A stretch of 64,000 nt of DNA, taken from the NCBI GenBank assembly GCA_013398295.1, contig VZSF01003498.1, positions 22,952 through 86,951 on the forward strand, in the 5' to 3' direction. This document shows positions 22,350 through 34,600 of this stretch, piece after piece. The notes below the pieces were generated by a model. The model was not told the origin of the DNA and ran no database searches. It worked only from the letters and a program-made list of their open reading frames with translations. The position numbers and the translations under genes are program-made. Source of the stretch: Chionis minor. Its lineage: Eukaryota > Chordata > Aves > Charadriiformes > Chionididae. Within the stretch, counting starts at the first letter, position 1. Every line of letters begins with the position of its first letter.

Positions 22350-25300
22350 GTATGGAAGAGTTTTATACCTCAGTTCATGTCAAAAGTGTCTATAAGGGGG
22401 TTTTGTCTTCGTGCACAGCAGAAGTTGGCTTCCACAGGTGCAGAGCCTTGTTTCTAAGGTGTTTGCACATACTAAACCGTTGAGGGGGTTTGTCGTTTTG
22501 GTTTTTGTTTTTTCCTGAGGAGAACAAAAACCTAGCTCATCTGCAATACACACTCTGCCATGGTACCTAGTCAGATACAGTTCCCAATCCACTGTTTGCT
22601 GTCCAGGAAGGAAAAGACTTCTAGCATAAGTCCAAGCTCTGCAGCTGTGGATAAGGGAGAGTTTTGTCTCTCTCAGAGCAGGCTAAGTCTTTATCATGGG
22701 ATAAAGACATAACCAAAGAAGCAGCCAAACCACACAACTGAGAGAACCCCTCAGCCCTGTGTTTTATTCTACTATTATTCTTAGCTAAATGCACTTTGAA
22801 AATACCAAGACCCTCTTTAATAATGACCAGCAGAAAAATAAATGAAGTTTGTTCATAAATGACTTTACACTGGCCTAGCTGAATCACTTAAAAAGCGGAG
22901 GATGGCTGAAATAGTTTAAATTACTTTTCCACAGCCTTTTGCAGTATAGCAACTGCAAAATATTGCTGTGGATTTTTACATCATTCCCACTTCTTTTCGA
23001 TGCACAGTTCTTCTAAATCAGGACATAGATATCCTTATTTCACTATTTCAACAAAATACATGTGCAGCATTTTATTCAAAGCAGAGGCATATCCAAACCT
23101 TCCAGATTATGACAGCTCCTTAAACCAAGCTGGCAAGAAAGATTTCTACGCTCAGAGATGAGCTATGATGTGCACACACAGAAACAATTGCTCACAATTT
23201 TTGTCACTGTTTCATTTGCTTTTCAATTATGCTGTTCATTTTCAGCTATCAGTTCCACCAGATCTGTCATTACTACCTGAGCAACTTAGACGAATGTATG
23301 AAGTGCTAGAGAAGGAAAAGAACAGGAGGATTGCACTTAACAATTGTTCCAGCGCATCCTTGAGCAGAAAGAGCCCTCCCAGCAGTGCATCGACCACTAT
23401 GCCAGCGTAAGCTCTGACTGAACTAGGCAAACCCCAATCTGACTAAAGAGCCTTCCCTTCTTCTTTCAAAGTATTATTTCCATGCAGAGGTTCAAAATTC
23501 AGCTATTGTATAAGGGTTGTATATTACTCAAAGGACAAAATCTACCTTGAGGCTGTTACAGAGATTTTCTAAGGGAAAGATTACTCCTGGAGATTTCCTA
23601 CAATGCCTTTGTTTTGAAAAGGCTGAGTGCAGCGTATTGCTATGCTTAAAAAACTCTTCAGAAAGCCACACGTTGGGCTGTTGTAGCTGCCCTTCTGAGA
23701 AAACGCTGATTACCACTGAGAAATTCAAGGTAAGCCCAGGTTACTCTTCTCACTTTCTTTCCAAGGGTCCAGAAAGCATCATACCCATATGAAAGCTTCA
23801 CTGTCTCTCCCAGAAGGCCAAAGCACAGCTGTCCTGAATTACGGTCCTGTAGTAGCATTAATCAGCAAGAGTCCTTCAGATGTCATGCCTCTTGGCAGCC
23901 ACGGGTCGTTACCCTGGATAAGCCAAGCATTGTGAAGAAGTGTTAGCCTGGCAGACCACGTCTCTTCACACAGCTCAGAATGACGTGGCCTTGCCAGCAT
24001 AACTCTCATGCCTTTTCTCTCTTCCCTTCTACGCAGGTGCTTCTATGCAGTATCTCGGCAAGAAGCGGTAGAGATGTTAGAAAAGAACCCTTCATGTGGG
24101 AATTTGATCCTGCGTCCCGGCAGCAGCAGCAAGAACTACGCAGTCACTATCCGACACAAGCTGGAGTAGGTTGATTCCACAATATATTACCCTATTCTTA
24201 ACTAGTACACACTGTATTAAAAGCTGAATTCTTAATACCCAGACCTGACATCTCTTGACATATGCCTGGCCTTCAGGCTATTTTGAGAAAGGCAAATGGG
24301 GGCCTGATACTAATTTCTTGGTTCTGTCCTCCTCCAAAGCCAGTTAAATAAAGAAGCAATAATGATCAGCCAGGAAAAGACCATTTCCTTGGGTAAATGG
24401 TCTTCCCCTGTTTGCCATGAAACCCTACTTAGTTTAAGAAATCATCATGCAGAATGAAAATGGAACAAGCCGTACCCCTTTATAAAATGAACAACGAATA
24501 ATTAAAGAGACAAGTATTTTCAAACAGTAACTTAGTCTAAAAACACACCATATTTCAACTGAATTGCCATGCTTTATCTTTGGCTAAAATGTGAGGCATC
24601 TGAGACACCAGAAATCACAGTCGCAATTCTCAGTATTTCTAAACTAAAACAGGAAAAAAAAAACCCCTGCCAAACACCTTCAATAAGGTCTGGGGATATT
24701 ACAAAGCACACCCATTGCTCCTGCATAATGACAACGATACGTCAAAGAGTGTTTCATTTCAGGCAACATATCAACTTCCATTTTCTTTCAGTGTACCATG
24801 CTTAAAGCATTACAGAGTGATGTCCAAAGGAACAAGTTATGTTATTGAATTGGAAAGACAGGTAAGTGAGCAATTCCCTTGTTGAAGATTCTTAAGCAGG
24901 TATAAGAAATATAACTTTGCAGAAAATAAGAAAAGCTTTAATAAATTCCTAAGGATAATTTGTGAATCAAAGTAAAGTACATGGAGAGTTCACCTCTTTT
25001 GTCAGTCCAATTAACCTAATATCAAAGAACAAGTTATCTTTTAAGAACTAGCAAAGTAGGACCCCCCTCAATCAGCATCTTCCAAGAAAAATAAAATCAA
25101 GCCGCCCACAAACACCCAACATTGCTTAATTATTATGTTTTTTTCAAACTGCAGTACTAAATCTGAAAACTGAGCTCTCATTACAGTTAGAGGAAGTTCA
25201 AAATACACTCCATGTAACTTTAAAAACTAAAATTCACTTAGCTGAAGTGTGAGCAAGGCTGTATAGACCCTGTTACTTGGTTTAAAATAGTTTTCTTCCA

Positions 25301-25775
25301 CTTTTCTTAAGACATGTTTAACTCATGGCCTGAGAAACATCCTATTGGTTTGAAAAAGCATCTGCTGTTACACCATCCACTGAAAGAGCACCAGCAGTCA
25401 TTGAAGAGCACAACAGTGCAGAGAGCAATCTCTCCTTTGGTTTGTTTACTCATTTGATGGAAGGGAAGGACTTGTATGTTCAAGACTCACAATGTTACCA
25501 TAAGTTGTGGAGGGCTGTCCTAGATCGGATGTAAATCCAGTATCAGTTGTTTGAGAAGCATTATTAGGGATCCCCAACCTGTCAGCATGTCAAAAATACA
25601 TTCTCAGCACAGGTAGCATGTTTTATTTGGTGCGGAGGTTTTTGGCTGGTTGGTTGTTGTTTTGGTGAAACAGGTGACGCTCCCGAGCCTTCAGGATGTT
25701 GTCGATTACTTTGTGACCCAAACCCGAGGGAACCTGAAGCCGTATGTCCGAGCTGCAGAGGACCTGGTGCTCTGA
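18377..25775 (+). CDS. STAP1: Signal-transducing adaptor protein 1 (STAP-1/BRDG1)
   Basis: STAP1 is a PH plus SH2 adaptor that acts downstream of Tec-family and receptor tyrosine kinases in haematopoietic cells. Eight coding exons on the plus strand: 18377-18514, 20926-20997, 21659-21772, 22293-22349, 23246-23406, 24037-24165, 24792-24861, 25674-25775. Each has AG acceptor and GT donor, all phases join, and there is no internal stop; the product is 280 residues against 295 in human. The start ATG has A at -3 and an upstream in-frame stop. Residues about 20-140 are the PH domain ([37 protein letters not shown]). Residues about 178-265 are the SH2 domain ([32 protein letters not shown]). It lies head to head with CENPC and tail to tail with UBA6, as in human. 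The stop in exon 8 gives a C-terminus shorter than in mammals. Confidence 0.95.
23246..25775 (+). CDS. STAP1: STAP1 exons 5-8: linker, SH2 domain and C-terminus
   Basis: Exon 5 (23246-23406) encodes [20 protein letters not shown], a charged helix ([11 protein letters not shown]), then a Ser-rich stretch ending STTMPA. Exon 6 (24037-24165) carries the SH2 core with the phosphotyrosine-binding Arg in GNLILRPGS. Exon 7 (24792-24861) gives [19 protein letters not shown] and exon 8 (25674-25775) [20 protein letters not shown] followed by a short tail ending EDLVL and TGA. The exon 6 donor sits inside GGA|GTAGGT, so failure to splice would give an immediate TAG. Confidence 0.93.
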
Positions 25776-26160
25776 AAGCAAGCTGATTGCTGAAGGCACA
25801 CACAGCAATGGTCCTGGGAGAAGAAAGAGGTACGGGAAGCAGCACAGGGACTCTACTATTGAAGATAAAGAGACGGCATTCCCCGAGCTACTCTTTCTCA
25901 ATTTCTAGAACAGCTCTGTTGGCCCTAAACCAAGAATGTGATGCAGCTTCTCCCAGATAAACTTCTGAGATTTGGGAAGGGTAAATAACCCCCAATTCCT
26001 GCAGAAGATTAAGTGTAGAAAAATAATAAAAGAGGGGGAAAGAGAGAACACATTGCCTCTGCAAAATGTGATGGAAAAATACTGTATTGAAATTAGGCAA
26101 ACTGTTTGTGGGCTCAGTTCTGTCACTGGCTCCCAGTGCAATAAACTCTTCCTGTTAAAA
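25776..26160 (+). other. STAP1: STAP1 3' UTR with candidate poly(A) signals
   Basis: Downstream of the STAP1 stop codon, AATAAA hexamers occur on the plus strand at 26025-26030 and 26140-26145. The second is followed within about 40 bases by a T-rich stretch (ccccattttttgtc), as expected of a cleavage site. This gives a 3' UTR of about 380 nt. The choice between the two signals is inference. Confidence 0.45.
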
Positions 26161-28587
26161 CCCCCATTTTTTGTCTACACTCTTGTAACAGCATCAGTGC
26201 TGTTTATGACATCCCACAGAGACAGCAGGGATGCCTCACCTCTGCTGGGGCTTTGAGCACTGCCAGAGAGGTGCAGTACAGACCAAAAAGCAGAAAATAC
26301 AAGTCTAGGCAGCTTAAACTGGGGGTTCTGGTTGCTCTGCAAGGTCATGTCCTTACAGGACCCGGAACATCCCAAGTAAAGGCAGATGAGGCATTTCCTG
26401 TGTGATGCAACTGAGGGAGGGAATAAATACAAGCAAACTGAGATGTCTCCTGCCCAGCTGAACACTCCCCCACCCTTTCTACATGCCAGCAGGGGTGTTC
26501 ATCAGACCCTGCCATGAGCTACTTGAGGAAACTAAACAAAAATAAGTTAGTGTCCCTGTTGGTTAAGCTCTGAAGTACCTTCTCCTTGGGCTGAGACAAG
26601 CCCCAACGAGCACACAAGGAAGACAAGATTGCACAGCTGGTAACCAGAGAAGGCAGCAGGGCATGCGAGAACCCTACTGATCCTACCAAACAGTCATGAA
26701 CTCCACCGAACCTTAGGCACAGCATCCATCTTCCTGGAAATGGGGAATCCAGCCTTCAAAACAAGCAACTTAAAGGATAAGCAGTAAGATCCAAGTCTAG
26801 TATTTTTAGTCTCCAAGTTCTGCCAGGCAGCTGGACTGAATAAAGTGCTTACAGGATGGGTACCAACTATTGAGCTACACTCCTTCATAGTTAGTGGAGA
26901 TGACTAGCTCCAGAATCTGGCTTTTTTCTTTAAAATAAACCCCAGCCAAATAAACTGCACCCCTTCTGTGACAGTGGTGCCAGAGCATTCACACAGCTTA
27001 GCTGAAGACAGCTATGATCTAGGTACTGAAGCAGCTAGCACCTGCACTACATGCACAGGGAGTGCTCAAGGTAGAGTTGCTCTTATTAGCAACTAAGATG
27101 AAGATTGACCATACGATGGAATACGTTTCTTTGGAAATCACAAATTAATTATTACTTGTTTCAAGGACTATGGAAGTCAGTCAAGGCCTGGGAAGGTTAT
27201 TTTAGAAGAATGCCCATATGTTTCTAAATAATAGATTATGCGTGACTGTATGACGGCACAGCCACTGTATTTATAAAAGTACAACATAACACGAGACATT
27301 AGCACTCTTTTCATGAAAATACTTAGAATTCCTTTGCGAAGATGGTGCTGCTCAGTACGCATGAGGTCAGAGTTGCAGCTTTTCCTCAGCATGAAACTGA
27401 AACTTGTGTGTTGCTGTGAGAAGTGGGAACTTCATACTTCTTCACTGCATCTCACTTTTGTCATGCAAAATGATTCACTTACTAGCAAAGCAGTTCTGCT
27501 GGTGTTATCAATGCTGTAACTCAAGACACCTGTAAGCTTGAGCCTCAATAAGCTTTCTGCAGCACAGATAAACACCTACACTTGCTACTTCATCAACCAC
27601 ACAAAAGATACCAGGAGATACGTTTACTAAAATAAACTCTCAAAAAGCTATCTGGTCAAAACTCCCTAACCTTTGGACAAACGTTTAGACTGCTGCACTG
27701 TGCTGCAGCAGAGCGTGCTTTCTCTAATTGCAACACAGGAGATAATTAACAGGGATGGACAAAACTTTCAAAATAATAAATCAGTTGCATTTGGTTGAAA
27801 TTCAGTTCCTTTCTTCAAACAACTCACCTACAGCCACATTTTTTTCAAAGACACAAGGAAAATTAAGAACAGGAACTTATCTAATGCATTTACTTATGTT
27901 TGATACAAGTCAGACAGATGTACAAACTCTCTGCCTAGCTCAAACTCACATTATTTCAGAGATGCCGTGATGGGGTGATAGGATTTCTACACTTAGAGGC
28001 CCAGCTGGTACCAGAGTTGTTCTTTATATGTAGTCATCCTGAATAGCACTTTTTTTTTTTTAAATAGACATTTGCATATACACCATACAGAGGAAAAGGG
28101 TGGGGGAAAAAAAGCCGAAAACATATACTTTTTACTCCTTGTATACGTAAATGAAATCCTAAATCCAACAGGTCTGCCAAAACAGTCTTGTTAATAGTAG
28201 CATGATCTTCACTCAGATTCCTCACTACTCCTAGCATTAAAGAAACATGGAGATTAACTACAGAGAACAGTAGAGCTGGGTACTAAATGTCTCATGTTTT
28301 GCATGCACAAACATTCCTGCTACTACTAAGAATGCAAGAAATTAAGAGAAAGCTAGTGTAATATTCTGTAAGAAAGTGTTTGAGTGAGAAAGATCTTTAA
28401 TACTGATAGAAAACTTCATCTCTACAAGTCAACTCTTCTTTCACAGAATAACATTTTGATGGAAAGCTATTCAAAGTATTCTAGGGGAAAGACAGTTCTT
28501 CACTGATGCAGGGAGATGGCTACCTCTAGCTGCTTCGTGGGAATAGAGCATCAAACAGCCCTAGACACGCACAAGCTTTCATTACAA

Positions 28588-28629
28588 TGAAAAAGAAAAA
28601 AAAAAGGGGGGGGGGGGGGTGGGGCGGGG
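28588..28629. repeat. A-rich tract followed by 14-G homopolymer
   Basis: An A-rich stretch runs directly into fourteen G (28606-28619), then T, GGGG, C and GGGG. The plus strand has several G runs close together and so could fold as a G-quadruplex. Homopolymers of this kind are also prone to length errors in assembly. Confidence 0.85.
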
Positions 28630-29470
28630 AAGCAGTTCTCGGATTCCAAGTAGTGCTAACGAGCCTCTGCACTGCTAGCACTGGTAGTGACAGCGCTGCA
28701 GATCTGGAAGACCAGCACCCTGAAATGCACTTGCCTGGTTTGACTGAGTCCTTTTAGGGAGATCATGCTGAGCACCTGCTGGGACTTTTGATAAAAAGCA
28801 GCAACAGATTGAGAAATGGGCTGTATCAAACAAATTCACACTGAACCAGCTCATTCCACTCTGCACAGCCTTCAATATAAATACATTCGCTCTCCATATC
28901 AGCAATCCAGAAAGTTTTAAAACATGAAAAACAATTTTAATGAGCCACTTGACATGCACAGTTCTTCAATATAAAGTCCTCTTAAGGTTGTGACTTGTAA
29001 GATTTTTACCTAGCTTAACTTATATCCAGAAAATTTTAAAGGTCTGCTAATGAATACCTGGAGCCATTGTGCATTTTCAGGTTTCCCATCAGCAGCTGTT
29101 TAACTGAGCAAAACCCATCCATACATCCATCCAACAGATACACACAAGAGCAGTACAGAGATACAGCCACGTCTGTAAATTCTAGCCACAATTCCTGCCA
29201 ACCTCAAACTGGACTTTCGGGCAAGGGTCTCACAACACTGTATGCGTTGTCATTAATGAAAGCCATCCCATGAATTATATCTGAAAATTTACTTTAAGCC
29301 CTGAGGATCGTCAGATGGCATTCTAGCAAAGTACTGAGACTTTACTATTTTTACATGTTACTTACTTTGAAAGCATAAGCATGATGGACCAGAGTGTATT
29401 TACTCAGTTTCATTTGTTTCCCAGTTTCCAACTGTGAGACGTTTTTGTGGTTTTGACTTGACCTAAACCT

Positions 29471-29508
29471 TTAAGTGATCCTTATCACTAATTAGTGATT
29501 TCACTTAA
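29471..29508. repeat. Imperfect 38-bp palindrome
   Basis: The core ATCACTAATTAGTGAT (29484-29499) is a perfect 16-bp palindrome. Outside it the ends TTAAGTGA and TCACTTAA are also complementary, with mismatches between. It could form a hairpin. Nothing around it suggests a mobile element. Confidence 0.8.
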
Positions 29509-30685
29509 GAGTTCAGATTCTAACACTGCCAGAATGACATACATTTTAGTTATTTAGAAGCTGAGACTTACTGCCTGCTTGTGCCTTCTCTACACTCTAA
29601 ATGTAGTTACATTTTCTCCTGTTTCAAAAAGTTTCTCTAAAAGTTCTTAAAAAAAAAAAGAAATGTTAGGTAGCTTAAAAAGCAGTATTATTAATCTAGA
29701 AAATAATATCTATAAACTAGACTGACTGTAAAATTATACACACCTTCCAGAAGATATCCCGCACATAAGACTAAATCCCAAATATTGGAATAATTGCATT
29801 GATTCCAGCTATTCAGTTCCATGCATCTTGGTGTTCAAGTTCGCAGCCTAGTAACTGTTATTCCTGACTACAACTAACCAAGAAGGAAAAAAAGGAGGTA
29901 AAATTCCTGACCAAGAATGTTCACTAAATGTGAATATACCCCTAAAGCTTAATAAATTATGATTGAAGATAAATAGCTCAGTAGTGAATAGCTTTTCTAA
30001 CAGCTGCAGGAGATGATGTGCAACCACAATCTCTAAAGCTTAAACACATTAAAAGGTTTTCCAGTTCATAGGTTTGTATTCTAACCTCACTTCACTCTGC
30101 CATCATTGGATGAAAACAAAAAAGAACTACCAGCTCATCTATCCAGTGTGTAAATGATAGAGAAAATATGGTGGTGTCAGAGATGTTTCTCTAACACACC
30201 TCTGCCTCACCACAGCAACAAAGCTAGTCCCTAATTATTTCTGATTAAGCAGATTCTTTATCCTTAGACATCCTAGCAACTGACTGATGATGCTAAAATC
30301 CTCAGCATTCAGTGCAGCTCAGACTTGTGCTGCGGACAGGTGTACAGCATACCTGTACTATAAGGAAAAGGTACCAAAAGGAGCAGCTGAGGAAACAGTG
30401 TTTGCTATGACAAAAAATCCAAAGCCATTTGCCTTCTCCTCCTTTCAAAGTCAGAATTTGTTACAGTGCTTTTCATTTGGTGAGGGCAGAAAGGGTCAAC
30501 CACGCCAAATATTTTCTCTTTCTTGAAGACAAAATTTTATTGTTGAAAGCATTAAGTCAGCTCTCCAATAGGTTTCCACTCTCCCCATATTGCAGTATTC
30601 CCCAAAGAACAGTCTTAGCACAGATAATCAGCAATTCCAGCTCTCTTGACTTCAGGGGAGCTGCGACACTTTACACCTACTCAAG

Positions 30686-31008
30686 ACCCTTAAAGGGAGG
30701 GTGCCAGGAGGAGGGGGCCAGTCTTTTTTCAGTGGTTACCCAGTGATAGGACAAGGGGCAATGGGTATAAAATTGAATATAGGAAGTTCCATCTCAACAT
30801 GAGGAGGAACTTCTTTCCTTTGAGGGTGGCAGAGCACTGGAAAAGGCTGCCCAGAGAGGTGGTGGAGTCTCCGACTCTGGAGACATTCAAAACCCACCTG
30901 GACGCCGTCCTGTGCAACCTGCTGTAGGTGGACCTGCTCTGGCAGGGGCGTTGCACCAGATGATCTCCAGAGGTCCCGTCCAACCCTTAACTTTCTGTGA
31001 TTCTGTGA
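30686..31008 (+). mobile_element. CR1 LINE 3' fragment downstream of UBA6
   Basis: Plus-oriented CR1 3' end of about 320 bp running from GGTGCCAGGAGGAGGGGGCC to the terminus CTTTCTGTGATTCTGTGA. Internal blocks (CAGTGATAGGACAAGGGGCA, ACTCTGGAGACATTCAAAAC) are CR1 3' sequence. It matches the 2270-2765 copy in the opposite orientation over its length. It lies 610 bp beyond the UBA6 stop codon and could be part of the UBA6 3' UTR in antisense. Confidence 0.93.
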
Positions 31009-31617
31009 AGACCTAGCTCCCTATGTTTCCATGTTGAGACTGACGTAAGATAGCTGCTCTGATGCACAGCATCACTAACTGTTCAGAAGAGAGCACCAGC
31101 AACACAATAAAGCAGTTCATCTGCTTTTAAGTGGGAGTTTAAACCTTTTGGATGGATTAAATCTCACATGTAGATGGCAAGAATGAAATTCTTGTTGGAG
31201 AATTAAGTAACGTATGAAATGGATTGGAGTTGTTCTTAGAACACCAGAAGTATCATAAAATAGCAGACTCCCCATTTTTTTTGCACTCTTCTCTAAGCAG
31301 TGCCCAATTTGCACACGGGGACTGTTTGTTAGGTTTACCATTCTTCTTGCTTCCTTCAGCTCCCCACAAATTAAACAAAACTTTTCTTTAAGGACTGTAT
31401 CCGCAACCAATCCTCCTCTGAGCAAACAAGTTTGAAGAAAATGGGAGCAGATGAAACATAAATCCAGTTTGTCTTCAGTGCAAAGCCACTGATTTTCACC
31501 ATTTGTTTTAATTAAGGCTTTACCAAAAAGAAATATATAGTACCATCTTTAATAGCTGAAAATAAGCACACTCCTTTCAGAACAAATGGTCCAGGAGTGA
31601 CTTTTGTGTCTCTACCA
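31009..31617 (-). other. UBA6: UBA6 3' UTR region, poly(A) site uncertain
   Basis: The region after the UBA6 stop codon, read on the minus strand, has no strong close AATAAA. An ATTAAA lies at about 31550-31555 and an AATAAA at 30536-30541, beyond the CR1 copy. If the second is used, the CR1 would lie inside the 3' UTR. Confidence 0.35.
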
Positions 31618-34600
31618 TCAATTGTCTTCCTGAACAAAGTAGTATCTCACTGGTGGCCCTGGCAAGTCTTCCTCTCCGTCAGTCTCTGGAGCAAACGATA
31701 CTGTCAAATCCACATACTTCTTATCAGCTGATGGTTTCACAAGCTTTTGCATCCTACAAGGAAATGAAGAACAGTTTGTTAACATACCAGAAAGAGGACT
31801 GGCAGTGCAAATTCAGTGCCAGCCTAGGAGAAATTTCACTGCCAACAAAGAAGCCCAACATACTAGAAACCAGATTAAAATGGAGACTACGACACGCCTT
31901 TTGATTTTGACAGAAAAGTTGTTCCACCACCTGAGGTTCAGCAAATGGTATTCCAATTTCTTGGTAGACTTCGCCTGTTAGTGAGCAATTACACTGTTCA
32001 CTAACAAGTGCTCAATACAAGAGAGAAGACAAAATAGCCAGTTTCAGATGGGATTCCTCACCAACATAATTTCTTTCTGGTGTCCTACTGAAGCACAAGG
32101 CAAAGCCAGCTTTCTGTCCAGGATTTTGGTCAATAACAAGGACTAAGTTCTTGGTCTACCACAGTAATGGCTGGTTTTAATATGTTATTAGGGAGAACCA
32201 CTCCGGTGCAGACACAGTTCTTAGAGGAAGTAATTCTGTTGGAGTTAAGACTTGTTCAGTCCTTGAATTTTGAAGTCAAATAGCGATAAGGGGGAAAAAA
32301 ACACCCAGGATCTGGGACTTCTTCCTTCATGACCACAATGGGAGCTTAAACTGGGTAAGTGTGTCATGTCTTAGTGCAACTTCCCCCCTCTGGTCCCTAC
32401 AGTCTCAAAAGCTACAGTTGTTGCTTGGAAGTTGCACAATAAAATACTGAAGTAGAAGGTCAACCAACCTCACTTTCATTACATATCTTTGGATGTCTCA
32501 AAATTATTTTCTTGCCAACTCAGAGCATTAGTTCATGAAGCCAGCTCAAATGCTAGGAGGCTGGGGGAATAGTCACTCATTTCTATTCCTCACAGGTCAT
32601 GTAGAGAAGGATTTCCCTTCTGGCTATGCTTTAGCACACAGGTCAAAAAGCTGTTTTCCATAAAGTACTTGTTCCCTTGCAAGAATAAAAAGCATTACCC
32701 TCTTCTCAACAGAGATACTGAGGTCATATCCATTTGCATGAGGAAGCCCCAAGCTACAGAGCAAAGCAGATAATGATGTCTCTAAAACCTACTTCTAAGG
32801 AGTATGCTACCGGTCAATGCTTTAATTCTGAAATGAAGACAGAATCTTGCAATGCTTGTCATATCACAGTGAGCGAAAGCTTTTAAATACCTTCAGAAAA
32901 AGCAAACACAAAAGTAAGACCAGAGTTCACTGTGCAAATATCTTACAAAGCTTTTGGGACTGTTCCTAACAGAACCCCAAGTTGCTGTAACTACATGGAA
33001 ACTTGAACCAAGTCTCAGGGTAATAAGAAATCCTGATATTCACAAGGTGGCAGCTTCACACCATGCCTTTGACTTCATTGGACACCCCACTCATTCAAAA
33101 TGATTTATACAGCTGTAGGAGAAGGAACATAAACAACTTATTTTGAGATGGGCTGTAAATTCACATTTTAGTATGCCAGCCACTCTAAAGGCAGTACCAA
33201 CTTACAGGCTCTTCCCTCCCTGGAAGTTTGAAGTAGCTTGCCCATAACATGTGCTGCTTTGACTGACATCACCTACGAGCAGACCTTCGGAACGGTACTA
33301 CTCATCCATCTGTAGTAAACGCTACAGCATGTACTAGCTTTAGCAAAGCCTGTGAACACTGACCAGCATATACTTCACAGGAGCTGTGAGGAAAAAAATT
33401 TTTGAGGTACAGAAGTTCAATCAACATGTAAGGTAGAACTAAACCTGGGTGAGACCTGGCGTTACTTTGCAAAGGCCTATCAGTCAAAAACCAAGGCCCT
33501 GCCCTCACATCCTCCCAAACTTCCAGTTTGATATACTCCAATTTCCTGTCAGCGAACAACACTGCAAGCCCTTGTGAATGTCTTCATTTTTAAAAGGGCT
33601 AAAAGTGAGCTAGAATCTCACGGAATTACTATGAACTGAACAGACTTCCAGAAATCTCAGTCTGCAACCAACATATTAACTCCTTCCCAAATAAGTGTTC
33701 TCATTCTTTCAGAGGTAAATTGCTAAATACCACCATTAGTTTTAGGCCAGATTAAAAAGGTTCAATTAGTCTCGTTCTGCTTGAACCAAGGGACATTCTT
33801 TCCAAAAAAAAAAAAAACCCCCAAAAAACCCCACCACTAAAAACAACCTCCACAAACCAAAAAAACAACCACAAAACCCCTTACTGCCAGACTTCTTTGG
33901 GTTTCTCATTCTGGCATTCATCAGTTAGAGCAGCACTTGGCAGAGTTTACTGTCCTCACCACAGAATTTAATTCACTTCCTATATTTTTTTCCCCCAAAA
34001 AAGACGAAATTACTTTTTTCTTTCTCAAATGTTAATGACCAGCAACCACTCAGAGAAAACACTGTTGTCAGACACACGTCCTTATGATACAACCGGTGAA
34101 CATTATTTGTACATGCACTTTTATTCCTCAATCCATCTTCCAGTTATACTTACGTCAGCTTTAATCTTTTAATATGACCTGGCATCACAGGAACATACAG
34201 CATTTTGACTCCCTGTACAACCATAGTTGGTTCAATTCCGTATTTTTCCTGGAATTCACAAATTAAAACTTATTAAAGGACTAGGACAGCTGCACAAGCC
34301 AGCAGATACTGCTACGGCTAATACTACAATTAATTATTCAAAACTATAGGATTCCAACCAGAAAAGTTGCTCATGCATGGATGTTGACAGAAGTTTTATT
34401 GAGATACATTCGAGTCAATCGAATTAAAGAATTTGAAAGTAGGCTTGGATGCGTTTACTTAGAGATATTCCCATTTACATTAATTCTTTCTAGAAGAAAG
34501 AATTCTAAAGGAATTCTAAATCTAAATTCTAATTCTATCTAAATTCTTCTAGAAAGAATTAATTCTTTCTAGAAGAAAGAATTGTTCTGGTTTGAACAGT

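Larger units (their letters stand above)
26161..30680. other. Intergenic, no gene seen (STAP1 to UBA6)
   Basis: This tail-to-tail intergenic stretch shows only short chance reading frames, none with splice context or recognisable protein similarity. It contains a 14-G homopolymer (28606-28619) and an AT-rich palindrome (29471-29508), listed separately. I see no tRNA, rRNA or coding exon. Distal UBA6 3' UTR could reach into its right part. Confidence 0.6.
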
